In this document: positions 1-8,621 of the stretch, piece after piece
Layout: the number at the start of each line of letters is the position of its first letter
How positions within the stretch are numbered: the stretch's first letter is position 1
Source: Caryophanales bacterium UBA4694
GTDB taxonomy: Bacteria; Bacillota_I; Bacilli_A; RFN20; CAG-288
Direction of reading: 5' to 3'
Assembly (NCBI GenBank): GCA_002404835.1
Contig: DHKM01000002.1
Span: forward strand, 32,574-96,573
Length of the DNA stretch: 64,000 nt
Made by a program: the position numbers and the translations under genes
The notes under the pieces: generated by a model
The model's database searches: none
What the model was told of the DNA's origin: nothing
Seen by the model: the letters and a program-made list of their open reading frames with translations, nothing else

Positions 1-1605
1 GCCAAAGGTGTTTCCATTCTTGTTATTGCCTGCCCTTGTGCCTTGGGGCTGGCTACACCTGTTGCCATTATGGTTGGGACAGGGAAAGCTGCAAAAAACG
101 GAATCCTGTTCAAAACCGCAAGTGCCATGGAAGAAACCGGTAAAGTCGATTTCGTAGTCTTGGATAAGACAGGCACGATTACTAAGGGACTTCCGGAAGT
201 CCGGGACATCGTTTCCGATGACAAGAAGTCGCTTCTTAAGCTTGCCTATGGTTTGGAAAAGAACAGTGAGCATCCATTAAGTAAAGCGATTGTCCGTAAG
301 GCGGAAGATGATGGACTGATGCCGGATACGTTTGATCATGTTCAGGCGATTGTCGGAAAAGGTATCCAGGGAATAAAGGAAGGAAAACTCTTTTTTGCCG
401 GAAATTATGCATTGGTCAAAGAAAAATCAAAACCGGATGAAGCTTATTTGGAAAAATCTCTGGAATATTCCAGAAAGGGAATGACTCCTCTCTTCTTCAT
501 GGATGAGGAAAAGATTCTCGGTATCATCGCTGTCAGCGATGTCATCAAGGAAGATTCGAAAAAAGCCATCGAAGAATTCTCTAGGATGGGTGTTGTTCCA
601 GTCATGCTTACAGGTGATAATAAAGAAACTGCTTTATCGATTGCCAAGGAAGTCGGAATCACTCATGTTGTCAGCGATGTGCTTCCTGATGGGAAACAGG
701 AAGTCATCCGCAAGCTTCAGACAAAAGGAAAGGTATTGATGGTCGGGGACGGAATCAATGATGCCGTTGCTCTGACTCAGGCGGATATCGGTATGGCTAT
801 CGGAGCAGGTAGTGACGTGGCAATTGATTCTGCAGATGTCGTATTGATGAAATCCACGCTGATGGATGCCGTTGCAAGCATACGGCTAAGCCGTCATACT
901 TTGACCAATATCAAGGAAAATCTGTTCTGGGCGTTTTTCTACAATATCATCATGATTCCGATTGCCGCCGGTGTCTTCTCTGCAAGCGGCATCGAATGGC
1001 TTGTAAAGATGAAACCTTGGTATGGTGCTCTTGCTATGGCGTTTTCCTCCGTGTCTGTCTGTCTCAATGCACTTCGAATCAATCTGTTCGATCCTTATAA
1101 CAGTAAAAAGGACAGGCACCATAAAAAGGTTGAACTCGAAGACGGTCTCCTTGTTCAACAAGAATACTCTAAGGAAGAAATGATAGTCGGAATCAAAGGA
1201 TTGATGTGCGAAAACTGCGTTTGCCATGTTAGGAAGGCGCTTGAATCCATAGAGGGAATCGATGTCGTTGATGTATCGCTGAAAGACAACCAGGCCAAGG
1301 TTACTGGTGATAAAATAAACGTGGATGAAATCAGGAAGACTGTTTCAAAAGCTGGATATGAAGTGGTCGAGATTAAAACATTCAAAGAAAAGGAGAATAA
1401 TATTATGACAAAAACTTTGAAAATCGAAGGGATGATGTGCAAGCACTGCGTCATGCATGTGAAGGAAGCTTTGGAGAAGATGGATGGTGTTATCAAAGCC
1501 GATGTCTCTCTTGAGAAGAAGGAAGCTGTCGTGACCTGCGACAAGGAAATTGATACGGCTCAGTTCAAGAAGGTCATCGAAGAAGCAGGATACAAACTTC
1601 TCTGA
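1..1605 (+). CDS. copA: Copper-exporting P1B-type ATPase, 5'-truncated, with two C-terminal HMA domains
   Basis: The frame is open from base 1, so the N-terminal membrane helices lie outside the window. Visible in order: the CPC ion-binding motif in CPCALGLATP (residues 11-20 of the visible part), the phosphorylation motif DKTGT (Asp about residue 55), the SEHP motif of the nucleotide domain, the GDGIND hinge, then the last two membrane helices with FYN and MAFSS, the signature residues of Cu(I) pumps. The protein should export Cu(I) across the cytoplasmic membrane using ATP. Unusually, two heavy-metal-associated domains (CxxC in MCENC and MCKHC) follow the last helix, whereas metal-binding domains usually precede the first. 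The second has its own ribosome-binding site and ATG in frame (separate entry). A strong terminator follows the TGA stop. The family call is secure; Cu rather than Ag or Zn rests on the CPC, YN and MxxSS residues. Confidence 0.95.
   Translation, partial: AKGVSILVIACPCALGLATPVAIMVGTGKAAKNGILFKTASAMEETGKVDFVVLDKTGTITKGLPEVRDIVSDDKKSLLKLAYGLEKNSEHPLSKAIVRKAEDDGLMPDTFDHVQAIVGKGIQGIKEGKLFFAGNYALVKEKSKPDEAYLEKSLEYSRKGMTPLFFMDEEKILGIIAVSDVIKEDSKKAIEEFSRMGVVPVMLTGDNKETALSIAKEVGITHVVSDVLPDGKQEVIRKLQTKGKVLMVGDGINDAVALTQADIGMAIGAGSDVAIDSADVVLMKSTLMDAVASIRLSRHTLTNIKENLFWAFFYNIIMIPIAAGVFSASGIEWLVKMKPWYGALAMAFSSVSVCLNALRINLFDPYNSKKDRHHKKVELEDGLLVQQEYSKEEMIVGIKGLMCENCVCHVRKALESIEGIDVVDVSLKDNQAKVTGDKINVDEIRKTVSKAGYEVVEIKTFKEKENNIMTKTLKIEGMMCKHCVMHVKEALEKMDGVIKADVSLEKKEAVVTCDKEIDTAQFKKVIEEAGYKLL
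1405..1605 (+). CDS. Possible internally initiated CopZ-like copper chaperone (66 aa) inside copA
   Basis: In frame with copA, an ATG at 1405 is preceded at 9 nt by AAAAGGAG (1388-1395), a full Shine-Dalgarno sequence of the kind found before real starts in this window. Initiation here would give a free 66-residue HMA domain starting MTKTLKIEGMMCKHC, with the size and MxCxxC motif of CopZ chaperones, which pass Cu(I) to CopA. Either copA and copZ fused by loss of a stop codon and the old start site persisted, or one gene yields both pump and chaperone. E. coli copA also makes a free chaperone, by programmed frameshifting, but from the N-terminal end. That this internal start is used is inference. 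Confidence 0.5.
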   Translation: MTKTLKIEGMMCKHCVMHVKEALEKMDGVIKADVSLEKKEAVVTCDKEIDTAQFKKVIEEAGYKLL

Positions 1606-1619
1606 TTATCGGATTTTGA

Positions 1620-1672
1620 AAAAAGACTTATGGATCTCTAGCTATTAGGCATAGAATCCGTAAGTCTTTTTG
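1620..1672 (+). terminator. Intrinsic terminator after copA
   Basis: The arms AAAAAGACTTATGGAT and ATCCGTAAGTCTTTTT pair over about 15 bp around a loop of roughly 20 nt and end in a T-run, 15 bases past the copA stop. Confidence 0.85.
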
Positions 1673-1815
1673 ATTGCAAGAAATCTGTAAGGAAGAAATC
1701 GCTTACATAGAATGGTAGGACAGCCGAATGGAGTGAAAAATCCTTTTTTTTTTACTTTTTTCTTCTTTTTATGTTTTTTTGACTTCTTTTTGTCGCTGAA
1801 TCATTGAAATGTGAT

Positions 1816-1844
1816 TTGACTTTACCATTTTAAAGGAATAGTTT
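1816..1844 (+). promoter_or_regulatory. Weak candidate promoter of the 1874 lipoprotein gene
   Basis: TTGACT (1816-1821) and TAGTTT (1839-1844) are 17 bp apart in the AT-rich gap before the lipoprotein gene. The -35 box is good and the -10 box poor. The preceding T-rich tract (about 1741-1790) holds no gene that I can see. Confidence 0.35.
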
Positions 1845-1873
1845 ATTCATAAATCAAAAAAGGAGGATGATTT

Positions 1874-2623
1874 ATGAAAAAAGGATTGCTTGTAGCATTG
1901 ATTCCTCTTCTTTCTTCTTGTGGAATACAAATGAGTGTTTCCGCAAAATCAGACAGTGGTCCTTCTGAATCTGTTTGTCCTGTTTCTAAAAGCGACTCTT
2001 CGGACTCTGGGCCTATGGAAGAAACATATATGAATAAGGAGTTCGGTTTTGATCATATTACGGAAGAGGCTACGTTCGATCTTACGAATAATGATGTTGA
2101 ACTTGATTTCTTTTATGCCCAATGGCAGAAAAAACGAAATCCCTCCGTTTTCTATAATCATACCGTAGCACTTCAGTACAGGTTTTCGGATGTGCCTTAT
2201 CCGGAATGGGACCGAAACCCGGATTATCATTTGTCCGTTGATGGTTGTGAAGCTTGTTTTCCAATCTCGATGAGGCAAGGCAAGGTGCTTTTTCTGGATA
2301 ATGGAACGAAGAGTTTTGTGGATGAACACATTATTACTTCAGGGTCACTACAATATGATAAGTGGGAACCGGATCGATGTGTGGTAAAAACATCTATCGA
2401 GATGAAAACATTTCTTGAGGGTGCGAAGACAGGTAAATATCTGCATGTTTTTTATGTTCCGTATCCTGCGGAAGACGGATATATGTATGATGAAAACGGA
2501 AACAAGTTTGAGTGGATTGACTACAAAGAGCCTTTCCATAGAAGCTCACTTATACAAAACTATTCTGTTGAAATAACGGATTCCGTTGTTAAATTGTTCT
2601 ATGAACAGGAACCGAATTATTGA
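1874..2623 (+). CDS. Lipoprotein of unknown function
   Basis: The start is fixed by AAAAAGGAGG upstream of the ATG. The 249-residue product opens with a lipoprotein signal peptide: a short Lys-rich end, a hydrophobic stretch, and the lipobox LLSSC with Cys at about residue 16. A Ser/Asp/Pro-rich linker follows, then a globular part rich in Tyr, Trp and acidic residues with no motif I recognise. It should be anchored on the outer face of the membrane. It lies alone between the copA terminator and the next plus-strand gene. No function is proposed. Confidence 0.8.
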   Translation: MKKGLLVALIPLLSSCGIQMSVSAKSDSGPSESVCPVSKSDSSDSGPMEETYMNKEFGFDHITEEATFDLTNNDVELDFFYAQWQKKRNPSVFYNHTVALQYRFSDVPYPEWDRNPDYHLSVDGCEACFPISMRQGKVLFLDNGTKSFVDEHIITSGSLQYDKWEPDRCVVKTSIEMKTFLEGAKTGKYLHVFYVPYPAEDGYMYDENGNKFEWIDYKEPFHRSSLIQNYSVEITDSVVKLFYEQEPNY

Positions 2624-2803
2624 TTTCGATAAAGAGATTCGTCATTTTCTTTATGCGGATTTGGAATTGAATTCTTTAAAGTAATTCTATTTGCCTATTG
2701 TTTGTTTCTTTTCCTTATTCTTTTTTTACCTAAACCAAATTCTATTTCTTTTTATCTTTCGGAAAAAGATTTATAATTACATCCAGAAAGAGAACGAACA
2801 AAT

Positions 2804-3811
2804 ATGTCAAAGAAAACAAATGCAGTTGAAACAGTCGGCAAGAAAAAGAAGCATCATATTCTTAGAGGAATCTTGATTTTCTTCCTCTCTCTTATTTTGC
2901 TCATCGTAATCTGTCTGGCAGCTTACAATGGAATCAAACATATCCGTTTCAAGGGATATTATGATATTGCCACCAAGATGAGAGACAACCCAGGATTGAA
3001 CGACGGGTATGTTACTCAGGGGTTATGCTATCTGGAGGATGAGGACGTCTATCTGACCAGCGGATATATGACAGACAAGGAGAAACCTAGCCGTGTCTAT
3101 TCCGTCGATAAGAACAACAAGCAACATTTTGCCGAACTTTATTATCTGAAGGATGGTGTCGAAAAGAATTTCTCCTATCATTGCGGTGGTGTCGCTAGCG
3201 AAGGCGATTATGTCTATGTGGCAGGTGCTTCCAAGATCTTCTCCTTCTTGAAAAAGGATATTCTGAATTCCAATAAGGCAGTTGCTGTGAAGAGTTTTGC
3301 TGTCAACAATGCCGCATCCTTTGTCTTTACGGACGGAAATTTCCTTTACACAGGTGAGTTCAATGATGATAATGCCTACAAGACCGAAAATGAATTCAAG
3401 AATACAGATGGGGAAGTCACAAAAGCCATCATTTCCAAATATGAACTTGCTTCCGTCGACAAAGATGAGAAGGGAACTCCTGTTCTTGAATATGCCATCC
3501 GCAATTCCGTCCAGGGAATGTGTGTCACGGCATCCGGAAAGATTGTCCTGGATACCAGCTGGGGAATGAGCCCTTCCCATTTCTATGTCTATGATGGATT
3601 CAATGGTACGGAAGATACTAAGGACGGCGACGTTCCGGTCATCTACCTCGACAGCAGATACCTCAAGCAGGACATCGTCGGACCATCTATGGCAGAAGAT
3701 TTGGATTATCATGATGGAAAAGTGCTGGTGGCAAGTGAATCTGCTTCCAACAAATATATTTATGGTAAATTCTTCTTCTATTTCTCTATCATGGGCCTTA
3801 CCATCGATTAA
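2804..3811 (+). CDS. Membrane-anchored extracytoplasmic protein, possibly a beta-propeller
   Basis: The 335-residue product has a basic cytoplasmic end (KKKKHH), one membrane helix at about residues 22-45, and an outer part of about 290 residues. That part repeats blocks in which a QGLC/QGMC-like or GGVA-like turn is followed by a hydrophobic strand such as YVYVAG or VYLTSG, a spacing suggestive of a beta-propeller. This fold is inference; I cannot place the family. A TATAAT box (2770-2775) lies about 28 nt before the ATG, and the ribosome-binding site is weak (AAAGAGAACGA). A bidirectional terminator lies downstream between this gene and the convergent GH3 gene. Confidence 0.75.
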   Translation: MSKKTNAVETVGKKKKHHILRGILIFFLSLILLIVICLAAYNGIKHIRFKGYYDIATKMRDNPGLNDGYVTQGLCYLEDEDVYLTSGYMTDKEKPSRVYSVDKNNKQHFAELYYLKDGVEKNFSYHCGGVASEGDYVYVAGASKIFSFLKKDILNSNKAVAVKSFAVNNAASFVFTDGNFLYTGEFNDDNAYKTENEFKNTDGEVTKAIISKYELASVDKDEKGTPVLEYAIRNSVQGMCVTASGKIVLDTSWGMSPSHFYVYDGFNGTEDTKDGDVPVIYLDSRYLKQDIVGPSMAEDLDYHDGKVLVASESASNKYIYGKFFFYFSIMGLTID

Positions 3812-3852
3812 GGACGAATAACTGAAGAATTTGTTTTGGCTTGTCAGATGAA

Positions 3853-3907
3853 AAAAGGACCACAGGATAAAATCCAATGTTATTGGATCATTCTGTAAGG
3901 TCCTTTT
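3853..3907. terminator. Bidirectional terminator between convergent genes
   Basis: AAAAGGACC (3853-3861) pairs with GGTCCTTTT (3899-3907), and an inner ATCCAA/TTGGAT helix extends the hairpin. A-runs and T-runs flank both sides, so it can stop transcription from both directions. Confidence 0.8.
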
Positions 3908-3911
3908 CTTT

Positions 3912-6809
3912 TTACTTTTCCTTAATTAGGAAATAAGAGGTCATATAATAGACAAATGCGATTCCGGAAATGATACCGGAGACGATACTAACTGTTGTCA
4001 GGGTGACTTTCCACCATGGCGTAATATCTTCAAGGGTGCTGTCTGGACTGATTCCGTTCATTCCTGCGGATTTGTTGACGATGGTATATAGGATTCTATG
4101 GGTGCTTTCACGAACTCTCCAGGCAAAGGTAGGGCTGGATTTGTAGGCATCCAACGACTTCTCGGTTCCGCTTCCCATGAAGAGATTGGACCCGTTCATG
4201 AAGCCATCGTTATAAAGCATATAACTGCCACCGTTTGAGACTGCCATATCGGTGATGATGTAACCGGTAAATCCCCACTCTTTGCAAAGAATGTTCTGTT
4301 GAAGTTGGTTGTGTGCTCCGACCCAACGGCAGCCTACTCGGTTGAAACTTGACATGATTGAACCTGTATGGCCCTTCTTCACTGCCGCTTCAAATGGAGC
4401 CAAGAGAAGCTCTCTTGCTTCCTGCTCGTTGAGCCAGACACTGATACCGTTTCTGTTTGTTTCACAGTCGTTGAAGGCAAAATGTTTTGTATGTGTGATA
4501 ACACCTTTCTTTTGTAAGGCATTGATTTCCGCCACGCAAGCCTGACTTGTCAAAAAACTATCTTCGCTGAAATACTCGTTTGATCTTCCGATGAATGGAG
4601 TTCTATGAAGATTGACACCAGGAGCATAACTTCCTTCTGTTCCGGATAAACGAATATCTTCAGCAAAGGCATCTCCGATTTTTGAAATGAGCTCGTTATT
4701 GAATGTGCTTGCCCAGATTCCTTCGCTAGGGAAGGCGGAATCTGTCTTTGTCTCGACTACTGCAGTCGGTCCGTCCAAGGCCTTGATGCCAGGAAGTCCG
4801 ATTTTCGATAAGGCAATGGTTGCGTTCTGACCGGAAGTCACAAGCCTTGCCTGTTGTCCGAATGACATAGAATCGAGAAGCTCATCCCATTTCTTGTCAT
4901 CGTAGGCGATTTCCTTCTCTTCGAAAGATTTCAGGGAAATCAGTTTCAGATCGGTTGGCTGCTCGTATTTTGGCATTTCCGTTTCTGTCTCGACGATGGC
5001 TTTGTCCGATTTGATGTCGTCTTTCATTTTGTCGGTTTCAATCGTGAAGGATATCGGAGCTTTCGGCCAGGTGCCTGTCCAGTCGTTTCTGGACATATAG
5101 GTGACTTTGTTGTTTCCTTTTCCTTCGTAGAGATTCATATCGCTGTCATCAAGCTGATTGGTGATTTCCATTCCGGTTGTCTCATCTTTGGAATAGGTTG
5201 TATGGTCAAGGGTACTTACATGATAGGAATAGACAAGCGAATCCGTTCCATCTGTCTGATATCCTTTTTTCTTGAGAATGTTGTCCGTGGCATTATGGGC
5301 ATCTCTTCCGGCAGTCAGATAATAATCTCCCTCGTCGACGATATAGGTCTTGTATCCGTATGAGTCATAGGATTTCATCTGACTCTTCTGGATTTCGATG
5401 GTGACCGTTTCTTTTCCTCCGTTGGCCTTCAACACACCTGTCTTCTGATAGCCGACGAGTTCGACACTCGCTTTCTCGACATGGTTGGCTTTGTCATAAT
5501 CGGTATAAGGTTTCTGCATGTAGATTTCAACTGTATGTTTGCCGTCCATGTTTCCGATATTGGTGACATCGAGGGATACGAGGAATGAATCATCTTTTGC
5601 CTCTACCTTATAATTCGAGTATTCGAATGTCGTATAGGAAAGCCCGTAGCCGAACGGGAAAGCGACATCGTTTTCGTAATTGTAGTCTCCGGCATTTCCT
5701 TTCCCCATGATCTTGTCTTCATATCTTGTCTCATAATACCGATATCCAAGATAGATTCCTTCGTTGTAGATTTCATAGGAACGCTGGGTGGAATCCAGTT
5801 TCAGGGCAGAATAGTTTGTGTAATACTGAGCCAAACTCTTGGAACGATTGAGGCCCCAGCTTGTCATGGCAGGAGAGGAGAAATTGTCTCGGCAATAGGT
5901 ATCAGACAATCTTCCTGAAGGATTGTTTTCTCCAATCAACGTTTCGACCACGGCATTCAGTCCATAGCTTCCGACGTTTCCAATCCACAGAACGCTATCG
6001 ACATCGATGTTTTCACGATATAGATAATCCTGTTCGATCGGATTAGATGAATTCAATAAGACGATGATTCGCTTTACTTTTCCTTCTTTCTTCAGAGAAG
6101 TAAGATTTGCAAGTAGATCGAGTTCGCTTTCGGAAAGAGAAAGATAGCTTCCGTCTTCACCGTCGCTCTTGCTTGTCGAAAGATCCTTTCCTTCGCCGGA
6201 TTCCCGGGCAATGGTGATAATGGCAGCATCCGAGTAGTTGGCAATACTTTTTTCAAGAGTGGCTTTGACCTTGTCATAGCCAGGCTCATTGATCAAATAG
6301 GAATTTCCAATGATGGTTCTTCCTTCCCCTTTGAGAGTATTTGTGTATAGCGACTCTGTATCCGGATTGACTTCGATTCCTTTTTCTTTCAGGATATTAG
6401 GAAAAGTCTGATAGGAACTGGAGGATGTCGAACTAGAACCGGATGTGTTGTAATTGAACCGGTAGCTTGCTGTTCCAAGCAGAGTCACTTTGCTTGTTTT
6501 GGATATCGGCAAGGATGCCTCCCCGGTTGAGATCTTACTGTTCTTTAGAAGGACTAGCCCCTCGTTTTCTGCTTCGATGGCCGTGTCCTTGAAATAGCGT
6601 TTGACATCATCTTCCGTTTTGTATGTTGTCTTGAAATATTCGTCTCCGGTATTGTCTTTCCTTGAAGTATCAATATGTAATGCCTTGTTGATGGCATTGC
6701 TGTTCTTGTCTGCAATCGCTCCTCCTGCAATCGATATGACAAGCAAGGAGGAAAAACCAAGGAAAAGACCATGGGATAAGCGCTTGTATTTGAAGATTCT
6801 CTTATTCAT
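3912..6809 (-). CDS. Circularly permuted GH3 glycoside hydrolase, tethered to the membrane at both ends
   Basis: 965 residues. Domain order is reversed relative to most GH3 enzymes. First comes the alpha/beta sandwich normally found second (ENEGLVLLKN near residue 85; SGEGKDL near 200). Next is a fibronectin-III-like domain (DVTNIGNMDGKHTVEIYMQK). Last is the TIM barrel normally found first (KHFAFNDCETNR; CKEWGFTGYIITDM with the expected nucleophile Asp at about 854). A membrane helix near residues 13-30 and a second at the C-terminus (followed by Lys-rich KEK) would leave both ends inside and the enzyme outside as a tethered loop. GH3 enzymes remove single sugars from beta-linked chains; the substrate cannot be told. 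It starts 1 nt after the stop of the four-helix gene upstream and probably shares an operon with it and the CBM lipoprotein. It resembles the GH3 at 57712-60705, including the C-terminal anchor region. Confidence 0.9.
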   Translation of the reverse strand: MNKRIFKYKRLSHGLFLGFSSLLVISIAGGAIADKNSNAINKALHIDTSRKDNTGDEYFKTTYKTEDDVKRYFKDTAIEAENEGLVLLKNSKISTGEASLPISKTSKVTLLGTASYRFNYNTSGSSSTSSSSYQTFPNILKEKGIEVNPDTESLYTNTLKGEGRTIIGNSYLINEPGYDKVKATLEKSIANYSDAAIITIARESGEGKDLSTSKSDGEDGSYLSLSESELDLLANLTSLKKEGKVKRIIVLLNSSNPIEQDYLYRENIDVDSVLWIGNVGSYGLNAVVETLIGENNPSGRLSDTYCRDNFSSPAMTSWGLNRSKSLAQYYTNYSALKLDSTQRSYEIYNEGIYLGYRYYETRYEDKIMGKGNAGDYNYENDVAFPFGYGLSYTTFEYSNYKVEAKDDSFLVSLDVTNIGNMDGKHTVEIYMQKPYTDYDKANHVEKASVELVGYQKTGVLKANGGKETVTIEIQKSQMKSYDSYGYKTYIVDEGDYYLTAGRDAHNATDNILKKKGYQTDGTDSLVYSYHVSTLDHTTYSKDETTGMEITNQLDDSDMNLYEGKGNNKVTYMSRNDWTGTWPKAPISFTIETDKMKDDIKSDKAIVETETEMPKYEQPTDLKLISLKSFEEKEIAYDDKKWDELLDSMSFGQQARLVTSGQNATIALSKIGLPGIKALDGPTAVVETKTDSAFPSEGIWASTFNNELISKIGDAFAEDIRLSGTEGSYAPGVNLHRTPFIGRSNEYFSEDSFLTSQACVAEINALQKKGVITHTKHFAFNDCETNRNGISVWLNEQEARELLLAPFEAAVKKGHTGSIMSSFNRVGCRWVGAHNQLQQNILCKEWGFTGYIITDMAVSNGGSYMLYNDGFMNGSNLFMGSGTEKSLDAYKSSPTFAWRVRESTHRILYTIVNKSAGMNGISPDSTLEDITPWWKVTLTTVSIVSGIISGIAFVYYMTSYFLIKEK

Positions 6810-6810
6810 G

Positions 6811-7242
6811 CTAGACCCTCTTTTCTGTGATTATCTTCACTTCTTCTTTGTTCCTTGTCTTTGGAAGAAAGACGGAAATAAGAGCTGCAACAAGGGAAAT
6901 AAGGAAGAACAAAATTGTTATGATGAAAGAAGATGAGAAAGTAGAACCATCGATGGAAGTGAAAACGTTGGCGATATAATTCGCCTGGCTTCCGATGTAG
7001 GAGATGAAACTATATAAAACCAAAAGGAACGCAATGTCATTCAATGGCTGGATCGTATAGAAGAATGTGACAATCTCCAAGATGAAGGCGATGATTGCTG
7101 GGATTATTGCCGAAAGAGCCAGATCCTTGTTGAATTCGTTTTTCCCAAAGCAGATATAGAGAATGACGGCAACAATACCAAATAGGACACTTGCCGCTTC
7201 AATAAAAAAGCAAAGGGGTTTCGATCTAAAAAATCCTTTCAT
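6811..7242 (-). CDS. Small four-helix membrane protein coupled to GH3
   Basis: 143 residues with four predicted membrane helices (about 12-32, 45-64, 70-90 and 103-127) and a charged C-terminal tail (KTRNKEEVK). No catalytic motif is seen and I do not recognise a family. Its stop is 1 nt from the start of the downstream GH3 gene, so translation is probably coupled. A protein of similar size and layout (57295-57711), also with a VDGNSF/IDGSTF-like stretch before the last helix, follows another GH3 gene, so the pairing recurs. It could be a partner of the tethered GH3 enzymes in the membrane; this is inference. Confidence 0.8.
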   Translation of the reverse strand: MKGFFRSKPLCFFIEAASVLFGIVAVILYICFGKNEFNKDLALSAIIPAIIAFILEIVTFFYTIQPLNDIAFLLVLYSFISYIGSQANYIANVFTSIDGSTFSSSFIITILFFLISLVAALISVFLPKTRNKEEVKIITEKRV

Positions 7243-7252
7243 ATTCTTGCCT

Positions 7253-8503
7253 CTAGTCTTTGTTGAATTCTTTGAATGTAAGAGTTTCGTCCGTATAGAA
7301 TTTCAGGCAGTCGATCATGGGAGCCATAGCAGCCATGGTTCCTGTAGAATCTTTTCTTCTGTTGTTGTTTGTGATGAGTTTGATTACGTTCTCGCCTTTC
7401 TTGAGATTCAAGGCGGTGGACAAGGTGAAATCGTTGAATGGTCTCTTATCCGGATTGGAACGGTCGGTGATGACGTTTTTAATTTCGATGGTTCCGTAGT
7501 CAAGATTGGAACCATTGACGTTGACAAGCCAGGAATCGACATAGGAACCATCTGCATTTTCTTTGCCTTCAGTTGAGAATGTCATGTCGAAATATTCTGC
7601 CGTAAGAGTGGCGATGAAGATGGCATCATTGACTTCTTCTGTTGCTGTGATGTCGAATTCCAAATAAGCGCCATTGTAATAAAGATCGGTGATGTATTTG
7701 TGGTTGGAACAGTCTGTAGACATAGTGCCGTCCGTCTGGATAAGACCGAGGCCTGTGACATTGCTGGAATAACCATATCCGAGCTTTTCGCCGATATCGT
7801 TTGCTGTGATATCATCTTCCGGTAAGTCGGTCAGTTGTGTATACTCGGCCTCGAATGTATATTTGTTGAACCATCTGGCATAGAGGTCTGCGTTTTCTTG
7901 GTATCTTTGCATCGGTTTGTATTCACTTGCAAAATCTGCGGAGGTATACCAGTTCTTAAAATAATATCCATCTCTGTTAGGGGTTATGGCTTTGATTCTG
8001 CTGTTCTTTTTGACATAGACTTTATAGAAGACATCTTTTTCTGATCCGCTATAGTTCCAATGGAAAGTAACACTTATCGTATTTCCGTCATCTTCTATCC
8101 ATTGGGCATAGATCGTGATGTTTCCTGTAATGGCGGAGAAATCATAGACAGTATTTCCTTCTTTGTCTGTGGTCCAGCCACTGAAAAGATAACCTTCTCT
8201 TGTCGGAGTGTCGATTGGGTTGACATATTTCCCCTTTTCGGCATTCACTTTGACGGAAGTTGAACCAGTATAGTTGAGATCGAAAGTCACAACATCATTT
8301 TCAACAGGCTCTGGAGTTGGGTCATCCTTTTTGGAGGAGGTTGAATCCTTCTTGGTAGAATCGATATCCGGTTTTGGCTGTTCAGTGCTTTGGGTTGTAT
8401 CTTTTGTATTGCTGTTGGATCCTTTATTGGAGACTGTTGTTCCCCCACAGCTAGATAACATCAAAATGGATAGAATCGGTAAGATGAAAAATTTTTTTGA
8501 CAT
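7253..8503 (-). CDS. Surface lipoprotein with two InlB-type repeats and a CBM6/35-like domain
   Basis: 416 residues. A lipoprotein signal peptide ends in LMLSSC, followed by a Ser/Thr/Lys-rich spacer. Two Listeria-Bacteroides (Flg_new, InlB B-repeat-like) units follow at about 72-140 and 145-210; each runs from VTFDLNY/VTFHWNY to IYAQW/LYARW with the usual GYxFxxW core. The C-terminal 200 residues start YTFEAEYTQL and continue with NGAYLEFDI and KKGENVIKL, the pattern of carbohydrate-binding modules of families 6 and 35. It should sit on the outer membrane face and bind polysaccharide. It is the first gene of the probable operon lipoprotein, four-helix protein, GH3 (gap of 10 nt to the next gene). 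A palindrome overlaps its likely promoter. Confidence 0.85.
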   Translation of the reverse strand: MSKKFFILPILSILMLSSCGGTTVSNKGSNSNTKDTTQSTEQPKPDIDSTKKDSTSSKKDDPTPEPVENDVVTFDLNYTGSTSVKVNAEKGKYVNPIDTPTREGYLFSGWTTDKEGNTVYDFSAITGNITIYAQWIEDDGNTISVTFHWNYSGSEKDVFYKVYVKKNSRIKAITPNRDGYYFKNWYTSADFASEYKPMQRYQENADLYARWFNKYTFEAEYTQLTDLPEDDITANDIGEKLGYGYSSNVTGLGLIQTDGTMSTDCSNHKYITDLYYNGAYLEFDITATEEVNDAIFIATLTAEYFDMTFSTEGKENADGSYVDSWLVNVNGSNLDYGTIEIKNVITDRSNPDKRPFNDFTLSTALNLKKGENVIKLITNNNRRKDSTGTMAAMAPMIDCLKFYTDETLTFKEFNKD

Positions 8504-8521
8504 AATGTTTTTCTCACTTTC

Positions 8522-8541
8522 TTGTTATTGATAACAATATA
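8522..8541 (-). promoter_or_regulatory. -10 box with overlapping 16-bp palindrome before the CBM lipoprotein operon
   Basis: On the minus strand TATATT (8536-8541) is a plausible -10 box. The perfect palindrome TTGTTATTGATAACAA (8522-8537; arms of 7 with a 2-bp centre) overlaps its downstream edge and covers the probable transcription start, a classic place for a repressor. The regulator is unknown. The gap between the upstream terminator and the ATG is only about 70 bp, so little else fits here. Confidence 0.55.
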
Positions 8542-8576
8542 ATGAATTAGTCTGATAGATAGGTAATATAATTAGG

Positions 8577-8618
8577 AAAACAACCTCGATTGGAATAGTT
8601 AATTCCCGAGGTTGTTTT
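8577..8618 (-). terminator. Terminator of the giant GH3 gene
   Basis: AAAACAACCTCG (8577-8588) pairs perfectly with CGAGGTTGTTTT (8607-8618). Read on the minus strand it ends in a U-run 3 nt past the GH3 stop, so the downstream CBM lipoprotein operon is transcribed separately. Confidence 0.85.
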
Positions 8619-8621
8619 CGC

